This document shows, piece after piece, positions 32,646 to 39,797 of a DNA stretch of 64,000 nt (positions within the stretch are counted from its first letter, which is position 1; every line of letters begins with the position of its first letter). The notes beneath the pieces are model-generated. The model was not told the DNA's origin. It saw nothing but the letters and a program-made list of their open reading frames with translations, and did no database searches. The DNA comes from Janibacter indicus (GTDB lineage: Bacteria > Actinomycetota > Actinomycetes > Actinomycetales > Dermatophilaceae), in the NCBI RefSeq assembly GCF_900176385.1, contig NZ_FWXN01000013.1, positions 1 through 64,000 on the forward strand, read 5' to 3'. A program made the position numbers and the translations under genes.

Positions 32646-33233
32646 TCACGCCGCGCCCTCCAGCTCCAGCAGGGTCCGCTTGGCGTCGAGACCGCCGAGG
32701 TAGCCGCCCATGCTGCCGTCGCTGCGCAGCACCCGGTGGCAGGGCACGACGACCGGGAGCGGGTTGGTCGCGCACGCCGTGCCGACCGCGCGGACCGCCC
32801 GGGGGTTGCCCACGGTCTCGGCGACCTCCGTGTAGGTCTGCGTGTGCCCGTAGCCGATGTGCGGCAGGTAGCGCTGCACCACCTGGCGGAAGCCTGAGGA
32901 GAGCGCGAGGTCCAGGGGCAGGTCGAAGGCCCGTCGCGTGCCGGCGAAGTACTCGTCGAGCTCGGCAGCGGCCGTGTCCAGCCGTCGCGGCGCCTGCAGC
33001 ACCCGCGGGCTGACCCTGGTCGCGAGTGACTCGAGCACCGTGTCGAACCCCTCGCGCTCGAAGGCGACGCGCACCAAGCCCGTCTCGGTGGCGGCCAGCA
33101 GCAGCGGGCCGACGGGGGAATCGATCGTGCGGTAGGCGACGTCGAGCAGGGTCAACTCGTCGGCACGCGCCGCGAGGCGCGCGCGCAGGTCGGCCATGGC
33201 TCCGGGCTCGATGGGGAAGGTCGTGGGGTTCAT
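32646..33233 (-). CDS. ogt: methylated-DNA-protein-cysteine methyltransferase
   Basis: This 195-aa Ogt has the acceptor cysteine C165 in VVVPCHRVLRSDG. Other family blocks are QVVQRYLPHIGYGHTQTYTE (DNA-binding helix region) and MGGYLGGLDAKRTLLELE. It removes O6-alkylguanine lesions. Its ATG at 33233 overlaps the stop of the upstream sigma-factor gene (ATGA), so its expression is tied to that regulator. Together with the Tag-like gene downstream it forms a small alkylation-repair group. Confidence 0.93.
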   Translation of the reverse strand: MNPTTFPIEPGAMADLRARLAARADELTLLDVAYRTIDSPVGPLLLAATETGLVRVAFEREGFDTVLESLATRVSPRVLQAPRRLDTAAAELDEYFAGTRRAFDLPLDLALSSGFRQVVQRYLPHIGYGHTQTYTEVAETVGNPRAVRAVGTACATNPLPVVVPCHRVLRSDGSMGGYLGGLDAKRTLLELEGAA

Positions 33234-33730
33234 CGTGGTGCTCCTGTCGCGTCCTCGCCGGAGTGCTGTCGTCTCAGGCTCCTGATGCCGTCGGAGGCGG
33301 CCCGGCGCACGGCCTCCGGCGTGCCGCCGATGATCTCGGCCGTCTCGGCGTGCGGCAGGCCGCCGAGGTAGTGGTAGGCGACCGCCAGGCGCTGCCGCTC
33401 CGGCAGGGCCGCCACGGACGACCACACGCGGTGCGCATCGTCACCGGGGTTGCCCCGCGGCGACACCCGCTCCGGGAGCTGGTCGGTGGGGACGGCGTGC
33501 CGGGCACGCGCCCTCGTGACGTCGATCGCCTTGCGCTGCGAGACGCGCACCAGCCAGGCCTCGACATTGGTCGCCTCGGGCAGGTCCGGCCAGGCGGTGA
33601 GCGCGGCCACGAACGTCTCGGACCACGCGTCGTCGGCGTCCGGGCCGGACCCGAGGACGGCGCGGCAGACCCGCAGCACGGTCTCACCGTGCTGCTCGAC
33701 GGCCTGCTCGAAGGGAATCTTCATCGTCAT
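33230..33730 (-). CDS. ECF-type RNA polymerase sigma factor
   Basis: This 166-aa protein has sigma region 2 (ADDAWSETFVAALTAWPDLP, EAWLVRVSQRKAIDV) and region 4 (LPERQRLAVAYHYLGGLPHA, then ETAEIIGGTPEAVRRAASDG). There is no anti-sigma gene next to it. The overlap with ogt suggests that it acts with alkylation repair or was recruited to drive it. The start MTMKIPFEQAVEQ at 33730 is close to the divergent methyltransferase at 33791. The promoter it recognises is not known. Confidence 0.88.
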   Translation of the reverse strand: MTMKIPFEQAVEQHGETVLRVCRAVLGSGPDADDAWSETFVAALTAWPDLPEATNVEAWLVRVSQRKAIDVTRARARHAVPTDQLPERVSPRGNPGDDAHRVWSSVAALPERQRLAVAYHYLGGLPHAETAEIIGGTPEAVRRAASDGIRSLRRQHSGEDATGAPR

Positions 33731-33790
33731 CGCACGGTAGTCGCGCCGGCCCCGCCGGATGTGAGGTCCCGACCGTAGACTCGCCGCACC

Positions 33791-34927
33791 ATGGAGACCA
33801 TCCGCTGGGTCGACCGCGACCGTGACCACGAGGCCGAGTGGCACTCCGAGAGCGGGGCGCCCGTCCCGGAGCGAGTCGTCGTCGCCGAAGACACGATGAC
33901 CGCCGACGCGGCGATGCGGCTCGCCTCCCGCGGTACCGCGATCCTCTGGCGCGGTGACTACCACAACGCCCGTCAGCTGCTGAAGGCCATGGACCGCCGC
34001 ATCGAGCGCCGCGCGTCGCGACGGCAGCGGGGCGAGGTGACCTTCGCCGGGCACCGGGCCGAGCGCACCCAGCGGGCCACCCTCTTGGCGCACCTCGTCG
34101 TCGAGCTGGGGCCCGATCGGTCCCTCGACCTGCGGCGGGCCCCCGACGTGCGCGAAGCCTGCTGGGCCGCCTACGGCCCCGGTACCGGCCCCATGGTGGT
34201 TGCCCTGAGCGAGCTCCTCGGCGTCATCGGTGCCCACCAGTGGCAGACGAAGGGGGTGCACGTCCCGGCGCTCGGGGCGAGCATCCACCCGGCCTACGGC
34301 GTCTTCTCCCCGGTCCGCGGCGAGTACATCGACCTCGTGGCCAATGCGCCTCTGGCGCAGCCGGTCCCGCGCACCGCCTTCGACCTCGGCACCGGCACGG
34401 GAGTGCTCGCCGTCGTCCTGGCCCAGCGGGGCGTCGAGCGGGTCGTCGCCACCGACATCAACCCGCGGGCCGTGGCCTGTGCCCGTGACAACGCCAAGCG
34501 GCTGGGCGTCGGCGACCGGGTCGAGGCCGTCGAGGCGGACCTCTACCCGGACGGTCGGGCCGACCTCGTCGTGTGCAACCCGCCGTGGCTGCCCGGGGAG
34601 CCGACCTCGGACCTCGAGGCGGGCATCTACGACCCCGGCTCGGACATGCTGCGGCGCTTCCTCTCCGGCCTGGCCGAGCACCTCGAGCCGGGCGGCGAGG
34701 GCTGGTTGGTCATCTCCGACCTCGCCGAGCACCTCGGTCTGCGTGCCCGGGAGGAGCTGCTGGGGCTCATCGACGATGCCGGGCTCGAGGTCGTCGACCG
34801 GCTCGAGACGGTGCCCCGCCACCAGCGGGCGAGCGACGCCAAGGACGCACTGCACGCCGCCCGGCGCGCCGAGGTGACCTCCCTGTGGCGGCTGGCGGTT
34901 GCTCAGGGGCGCCAGTCGGCCCGGTAG
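33791..34927 (+). CDS. class I SAM-dependent methyltransferase with NPPW motif
   Basis: This 378-aa protein carries the SAM-binding motif FDLGTGTGVLAV (residues 197-208), the acidic loop ATDINPRA and the catalytic-type motif VCNPPWLP (NPPW 263-266). This is the N6-methyltransferase layout of HemK/RsmC-like enzymes acting on rRNA or protein Gln/Asn. A roughly 180-residue N-terminal region with an Arg-rich stretch precedes it and may bind RNA. The target is unknown. Its end overlaps the end of the convergent membrane-protein gene by about 25 bp. Confidence 0.8.
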   Translation: METIRWVDRDRDHEAEWHSESGAPVPERVVVAEDTMTADAAMRLASRGTAILWRGDYHNARQLLKAMDRRIERRASRRQRGEVTFAGHRAERTQRATLLAHLVVELGPDRSLDLRRAPDVREACWAAYGPGTGPMVVALSELLGVIGAHQWQTKGVHVPALGASIHPAYGVFSPVRGEYIDLVANAPLAQPVPRTAFDLGTGTGVLAVVLAQRGVERVVATDINPRAVACARDNAKRLGVGDRVEAVEADLYPDGRADLVVCNPPWLPGEPTSDLEAGIYDPGSDMLRRFLSGLAEHLEPGGEGWLVISDLAEHLGLRAREELLGLIDDAGLEVVDRLETVPRHQRASDAKDALHAARRAEVTSLWRLAVAQGRQSAR

Positions 34928-35554
34928 CCGGGCATCTCGTCGCGGGCCGTGCTCACGAAGCCGCCGGGCTTCAGCGGGCCGGCGGATTGACGACCACCAG
35001 GCCACGTGACGGGGCACCCCGTGGGCGACGAGAGCCACCCGCAGCTCGTGCCCGATCTCCTTCGCGTGGCGTGAGGCGAAGAGGACGAAGCCGTCACCCG
35101 GAGCAGGAGGCGAGGTGAACCCCGGCCCACGGACGGCACCCGGCGACGGACCGACGAAGGAGATGGCCCCGGTCGACGTCGGGTGGATGTGCCAGGCGTG
35201 CGGCACCACACGCCCCACGACCGACACCACACCCGAGATGTCGCTGTAGGTGGCGATCGACGCGGGGTGGATCGAGCCGTAGGGGATGTCGTGGCGCTCC
35301 CCGATCCGGCGGAGGGCGACGCCGTGGGCGTGCAGGTGGAGCGTCGAGGAGGTCGACCACACGATCCACGCGACGGCGAGCGTGCCGACGACGAGGGTCC
35401 CGAAGCCGGCCCAGGCCCGCCGTTCCCGGCCGCCCTCGGAGAGGAGAGCCGCACAAGGGGCGAAGCTGACGACGACCGCGACCGCGATGTCGAAGGGGGC
35501 AGGCGTCATGCGGTAGGACCGCACCACCGGGCCAAGCCATGAGGGCGCGCTCAT
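34903..35554 (-). pseudogene. membrane protein with PH-like domain, apparent frameshift near the 3' end
   Basis: An ATG at 35554 overlaps the cysteine desulfurase stop (ATGA). It opens MSAPSWLGPVVRSYRM, two membrane helices and a PH-like part (ALRRIGERHDIPYGSIHPAS, GFVLFASRHAKEIGHELRVA). After HGVPRHVAWW this frame has no stop until it meets the sigma-factor gene. A neighbouring frame continues instead as LKPGGFVSTARDEMPGYRAD and ends at 34903, giving about 217 residues. A third frame would end at once after GLVVVNPPAR. A one-base change near 34960-34990 thus breaks the gene, or the sequence has an error there. The N-terminal part looks under coding constraint; the function is unknown. Confidence 0.55.
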
Positions 35555-36669
35555 CCGCCGAGTCCTCGGGCCAGTGCGGTGGCTGCGGACTCGACGTCCG
35601 CAATGCTCGTCGACCGCCCGAGGGAGAGGCGGAGCGCACCGAGCGCGGTGTCGGCGTCGAGTCCCATGGCGAGCAGGGCGGCGTTGGGGGAGTGCACGCC
35701 CGCGTGGCAGGCGCTGCCGGTCGAGGCTGACACGTCGCCGACCGCCTCGAGGACGTGCGCACCGACGCGGCCCGGCAGGGCAACCATCAGGGTGTTGGGC
35801 AGACAGGCCTGCTCGGGCGACACCCGCACCAGTCCCGGCACGGCACGGGCGAGCTTGTCCCACAACGCCTCTCGTAGGGCGGACTGGCGTTCGACCTCGG
35901 TCGCGAGCACCTTCGCGGCCAGTTCGGCGGCCACGCCGAGGCCCACGATCAGCGCGACGTTCTCCGTCCCCGGCCGCAGGCCACGCTCCTGCCCGGCACC
36001 GAGGACGACCGGCGCGACGCGGGTGCCGCGCCGCACGTAGAGGGCCCCGACCCCCTTCGGTCCATAGAGCTTGTGCCCCGCGATCGACAGCAGGTCGACA
36101 CCGAGGTCGTCGGCGGCGACCGGGATCTTGCCGACGGCCTGGGCCGCGTCGGCGTGGACCAGGCCACCCAGCCGGTGGACCCGCTCGGCGAGCTCGGGCA
36201 CCGGCTGGATCGCACCTGTCTCGTTGTGCGCGAGGATCAGTGTGCCGAGACCGACTGCGCCGGAGGGCATCTCGTCCAGCACGACCCGGCACGCGCCGTC
36301 GACCGGCAGCTCGTGCACCCGCCAGCCGTGGTGCTCCCGCAGGTGCGCCAGGGGCGCAGCCGTCGCAGGGTGCTCGACGCACGAGGTGACGGCCACGCGG
36401 GTCGCGAGGTGCCGAGCGGCGCCCCGGATCGCGATGTTGTTGGCCTCTGTCCCACCCGAGGTGAAGACGATCTCGTCCGGCTCGGCACCGACGAGTGCCG
36501 CGACCTGCTCGCGGGCGTGGTCGACCGCCGCCCGAGCACGCCGACCCTGCACCGAGGCGCTCGACGGGTTGCCGAAGTCCTGCGTCAGGTGCGGCCACAC
36601 CGCCTCGGCGACCTCGCGGGCGATCGGCGTCGTCGCGTTGTGGTCGAGGTACAGGGGGTCGGCGGTCAT
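35551..36669 (-). CDS. cysteine desulfurase (NifS/IscS type)
   Basis: This 372-aa PLP enzyme has LYLDHNATTP at the N-terminus, TSGGTEANNIAIRGA, the cofactor lysine K200 in IAGHKLYGPKG, and the mobile-loop cysteine in STGSACHAGVHSPN. It takes sulfur from cysteine for Fe-S clusters or tRNA thiolation; in actinobacteria this type often stands upstream of mnmA, which is not seen here. The ATG at 36669 starts right at the conserved N-terminus. It is followed by the frameshifted membrane-protein gene with an ATGA overlap. Confidence 0.92.
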   Translation of the reverse strand: MTADPLYLDHNATTPIAREVAEAVWPHLTQDFGNPSSASVQGRRARAAVDHAREQVAALVGAEPDEIVFTSGGTEANNIAIRGAARHLATRVAVTSCVEHPATAAPLAHLREHHGWRVHELPVDGACRVVLDEMPSGAVGLGTLILAHNETGAIQPVPELAERVHRLGGLVHADAAQAVGKIPVAADDLGVDLLSIAGHKLYGPKGVGALYVRRGTRVAPVVLGAGQERGLRPGTENVALIVGLGVAAELAAKVLATEVERQSALREALWDKLARAVPGLVRVSPEQACLPNTLMVALPGRVGAHVLEAVGDVSASTGSACHAGVHSPNAALLAMGLDADTALGALRLSLGRSTSIADVESAATALARGLGG

Positions 36670-36733
36670 GCCCCCATGATGTCGAGCGTCGCCCGGCCGG
36701 GGAGGATGGGGCCACCCCGACGAGAGGACTGCG

Positions 36734-37576
36734 ATGCTCCGCTCCCGTGCCTTCACCCAGGTCGACGTCTTCGGGACCCGGCCCTACGCCGGCAACCCGC
36801 TCGCCGTCATCCTCGACGCCGAGGGCGTCGACGACGCAGCGATGCAGGACGTTGCGCGCTGGACCAACCTGTCCGAGACGACCTTCGTCCTGCCGCCGAC
36901 GACGCCCGAGGCCGACTACCGGGTGCGCATCATGACCCCCGGCGGCGAGCTCCCCTTCGCCGGTCACCCGACGCTCGGGACCGCGCACGCCTGGCTGGCA
37001 CACGGCGGCACCCCACGACAGAGCGACCGCGTCGTCCAGGAGTGCGGCGCGGGTCTCGTCGACGTCCACCGCTCCGGGAGCGAGCTGGCCTTCACCGCGC
37101 CGCCGCTGATGCGGACCGGGCCGCTCGACGACGCGGACCTCGACCCGCTCGTCGCGGCCCTCGGGATCTCGCGCGCCGACGTCGTCGCACACCAGTGGGT
37201 CGACAACGGGCCGGGCTGGGCCGCGCTGCGGCTGCGCTCGGCCGAGCAGGTGCGGGCCCTCGAGCCGGACTGGACGCAGGCACCCGACGCCAAGGTCGGC
37301 GTCATCGGGTGGCACGAGGACGGCGGCGAACACCTCTACGAGACACGGGCCTTCGTCCCCGGTCTCGGCGTCGGTGAGGACCCGGTGACCGGCAGCCTCA
37401 ACGCCGGCATCGCCCAGTGGCTCGCGGGCGAAGGGGAGGTCCCGCGCCGCTGGACCGTTACCCAGGGCGGGTGCATCGGTCGGGCGGGAGTGCTGTCCCT
37501 GACGACCGCCGACGACGGTGAGGTTCGGGTCGGCGGCGCCGTCACCACGCTCGTGGAGGGGACGATCAGGCTCTGA
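36734..37576 (+). CDS. PhzF-family isomerase
   Basis: This 280-aa protein has the PhzF fold signatures FTQVDVFGTRPYAGNPLAV, the catalytic Glu E48 in NLSETTFV, GGELPFAGHPTLGTA (residues 70-84) and the mirror motif GVGEDPVTGSLNAG. PhzF itself isomerises a phenazine precursor. No other phenazine genes are present, so this is an uncharacterised family member with an unknown small-molecule substrate. GAGAGGA lies upstream of the ATG. Confidence 0.88.
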   Translation: MLRSRAFTQVDVFGTRPYAGNPLAVILDAEGVDDAAMQDVARWTNLSETTFVLPPTTPEADYRVRIMTPGGELPFAGHPTLGTAHAWLAHGGTPRQSDRVVQECGAGLVDVHRSGSELAFTAPPLMRTGPLDDADLDPLVAALGISRADVVAHQWVDNGPGWAALRLRSAEQVRALEPDWTQAPDAKVGVIGWHEDGGEHLYETRAFVPGLGVGEDPVTGSLNAGIAQWLAGEGEVPRRWTVTQGGCIGRAGVLSLTTADDGEVRVGGAVTTLVEGTIRL

Positions 37577-37579
37577 CCC

Positions 37580-37585
37580 TAGGCT
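37580..37585 (+). promoter_or_regulatory. -10 box of a probable leaderless promoter
   Basis: TAGGCT, then GGGGTC, then the ATG at 37592. It overlaps the end of the phzF-like gene. Confidence 0.55.
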
Positions 37586-37591
37586 GGGGTC

Positions 37592-37825
37592 ATGGCACGC
37601 ATCGTCACCGACCAGAAGACCCGAGTCGTCAGCGCCCCGGTGGCGATCATCGTCGCCATCGTCACCGCCGGCTACATGCTCCCGTGGGCCATCGCGGCCG
37701 TGCGCGGGAACCGCAACGCGTGGTCGGTCTTCTGGGTCAACCTGCTCCTCGGCTGGACCGTCATCGGCTGGATCATCGCGCTCGTCATGTCGATCAAGGA
37801 GCACCGCATCCTCGAGGTGCGCTGA
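37592..37825 (+). CDS. superinfection immunity (T4 Imm-like) family membrane protein
   Basis: This 77-aa protein has two membrane helices: VAIIVAIVTAGYMLPWAIAA and NLLLGWTVIGWIIALVMSIK. The second, with the N-x3-GWT-x-IGW pattern, fits the Pfam superinfection immunity family named after phage T4 Imm, which blocks DNA entry of related phages. The family is broad in bacteria and most members have no proven phage role. It stands alone, with its own leaderless promoter, directly before a tandem repeat array. Confidence 0.75.
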   Translation: MARIVTDQKTRVVSAPVAIIVAIVTAGYMLPWAIAAVRGNRNAWSVFWVNLLLGWTVIGWIIALVMSIKEHRILEVR

Positions 37826-37833
37826 CCCTTCGA

Positions 37834-38037
37834 GACGGCCGCGGGCGGCCTCCTCAGGGACCGGGGCGACGGCCGCGGGCGGCCTCCTCAGGGACCGGGG
37901 CGACGGCCGCGGGCGGCCTCCTCAGGGCCCGGGGCGACGGCCGCGGGCGGCCTCCTCAGGGCCCGGGGCGACGGCCGCGGGCGGCCTCCTCAGGGACCGG
38001 GGCGACGGCCGCGGGCGGCCTCCTCAGGGCCCGGCAG
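37834..38037. repeat. six tandem copies of a 34-bp unit
   Basis: The unit starts GACGGCCGCGGGCGGCCTCC and ends CAGGG(A/C)CCGGGGC. Units differ only at the A/C position, apart from the degenerate end of the last. Each contains GGCCGC-GG-GCGGCC, a perfect small hairpin. The array fills most of the gap between the Imm-like gene and the ABC-F gene. Apparent Gly/Arg/Pro-rich reading frames through it are artefacts of the repeat. Confidence 0.95.
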
Positions 38038-38083
38038 AGAATGCGCTTGGTGGCACCCGGCGGATCGGGGAGGATCCCCCTTC

Positions 38084-39769
38084 GTGGGACATGTCGACGT
38101 CGCCGGTGTCAGGTACGAGCTCTCCGACGGGCGGGTGCTGCTCGACGAGGTCTCCTTCCGCGTCGGTGAGGGCGCCAAGGTCGCGCTCGTCGGGGCCAAC
38201 GGCGCCGGCAAGACGACGCTGCTGCGCATCGTCACCGGCGAGCTGACCCCGCACGCGGGATCCGTCGCCCGCACCGGTGGGCTCGGGATCATGCGCCAGC
38301 ACGTCGGCGCCGGGCTGGGGGAGCGACCCACCGTCGCCGACCTGCTCATGTCGGTCTCCCCGCAGGCGGTTCGGGACGCGGCGGCCGAGGTCGACCGGCT
38401 CGAGCTGGCCCTCATGGAGACCGAGGACGAGCGCACCCAGATGCGCTACGCCACGGCCCTCAGCGACTACGCGGACGCCGGTGGCTACGACCAGGAGGTC
38501 GTCTGGGACGTGTGCACGACGGCCGCGCTGGGTGTCCCCTTCGAGCGGTGCAAGTACCGCGAGCTGAGCACGCTCTCCGGCGGCGAGCAGAAGCGGCTCG
38601 TCCTGGAGTACCTGCTGCGCGGACCCGACGAGGTGCTGCTGCTCGACGAGCCCGACAACTACCTCGACGTGCCGGGCAAGATCTGGATGGAGGAGCAGAT
38701 CCGCGCCTCCGACAAGACGATCCTCTTCATCAGCCACGACCGGGAGCTGCTGGCCAACACCGCCACCCGCGTCGTCACCGTCGAGCTCGGCAGCGCGGGC
38801 AACCGCGTGTGGACCCACCCCGGCGGGTTCGGGACGTACCACGAGGCGCGGCAGGAGCGCTTCGCGCGCTTCGAGGAGCTGCGCAAGCGGTGGGACGAGG
38901 AGCACGCCAAGCTCAAGGCCCTGGTGCTCATGTACAAGCAGAAGGCCAAGTACAACTCCGACATGGCCACGCGCTACCAGTCGGCGCGGACCCGGCTGGA
39001 GCGCTTCGAGGCCGACGGCCCGCCGACCGAGCAACCGCGCGAGCAGAAGGTGACCATGCGGCTGCACGGAGGGCGCACCGGCAAGCGCGCGGTCGTCTGC
39101 GAGCGGCTCGAGCTCACCGGCCTCATGCAGCCCTTCGACCTCGAGGTCTGGTACGGCGAGCGGGTCGCGGTGCTCGGCTCCAACGGCTCGGGCAAGTCGC
39201 ACTTCCTGCGGCTGCTCGCCGCCGGTGGCAGCGACCCCGAGGTGGACAACCTGCCCGTCGGCGAGGCCGTCATCGCGCCCGTCGCACACACCGGCCGTGC
39301 CCGGCTGGGAGCGCGGGTGCGCCCGGGCTGGTTCGTCCAGACCCACAAGCACCCTGAGCTGATCGGCCGCACCCTGCTGCAGATCCTGCACCGCGGCGAC
39401 GACCACCGCTCGGGTCTGGGGCGCGAGGCCGCGAGTCGGGTCCTCGACCGCTACGAGCTCGCCCACGCGGGGGAGCAGACCTTCGAGTCGCTCTCGGGCG
39501 GGCAGCAGGCGCGCTTCCAGATCCTGCTGCTCGAGCTCTCCGGAGCGACGCTCCTCCTGCTCGACGAGCCGACCGACAACCTCGACGTCGAGTCCGCCGA
39601 GGCCCTCGAGGAGGGGCTGGACGCCTTCGAGGGCACCGTCCTCGCCGTGACCCACGACCGGTGGTTCGCCCGCGGCTTCGACCGCTTCCTCGTCTACGGG
39701 GCCGACGGGCGGGTCCGGGAGACCGACGGTCCCGTCTGGGACGAAGGGAGAGTCGCCCGCACCCGGTGA
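38084..39769 (+). CDS. ABC-F family ATPase
   Basis: This 561-aa protein has two ABC domains and no membrane part. Domain 1 carries GANGAGKTT (residues 37-45), LSGGEQKRLV and LLLDEPDNYLD; domain 2 carries GSNGSGKSH, LSGGQQARF and LLLDEPTDNLD. A charged linker (EELRKRWDEEHAKLKALVLM) joins them. ABC-F proteins act on the ribosome as translation factors or antibiotic-protection proteins; which group this belongs to is not decided. The GTG at 38084 lies eight bases after GGGGAGGAT. Confidence 0.92.
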   Translation: MGHVDVAGVRYELSDGRVLLDEVSFRVGEGAKVALVGANGAGKTTLLRIVTGELTPHAGSVARTGGLGIMRQHVGAGLGERPTVADLLMSVSPQAVRDAAAEVDRLELALMETEDERTQMRYATALSDYADAGGYDQEVVWDVCTTAALGVPFERCKYRELSTLSGGEQKRLVLEYLLRGPDEVLLLDEPDNYLDVPGKIWMEEQIRASDKTILFISHDRELLANTATRVVTVELGSAGNRVWTHPGGFGTYHEARQERFARFEELRKRWDEEHAKLKALVLMYKQKAKYNSDMATRYQSARTRLERFEADGPPTEQPREQKVTMRLHGGRTGKRAVVCERLELTGLMQPFDLEVWYGERVAVLGSNGSGKSHFLRLLAAGGSDPEVDNLPVGEAVIAPVAHTGRARLGARVRPGWFVQTHKHPELIGRTLLQILHRGDDHRSGLGREAASRVLDRYELAHAGEQTFESLSGGQQARFQILLLELSGATLLLLDEPTDNLDVESAEALEEGLDAFEGTVLAVTHDRWFARGFDRFLVYGADGRVRETDGPVWDEGRVARTR

Positions 39770-39797
39770 CCTCCTGCCCAGCGGTGGCCGGTCCGGC

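Noticed and set aside
36734-37576. Phenazine biosynthesis cluster
   Set aside because: Only a PhzF-family protein is present. The neighbours are unrelated housekeeping genes, and most PhzF proteins have no phenazine role.
33230-37804. A 1524-codon open frame on the minus strand
   Set aside because: It runs antisense or out of frame through the sigma factor, methyltransferase, cysteine desulfurase and phzF genes, all of which have clear family motifs. Long open shadow frames are normal at about 70% G+C. Only short parts of it are real genes (33230-33730 and the part starting at 35554).
37834-38037. CRISPR array
   Set aside because: The 34-bp units are directly adjacent without unique spacers, and no cas gene is in the window. 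It is a simple tandem repeat.
38024-39655. A 543-codon open frame antisense to the ABC-F gene
   Set aside because: The opposite strand has complete Walker and signature motifs; the antisense product has none.
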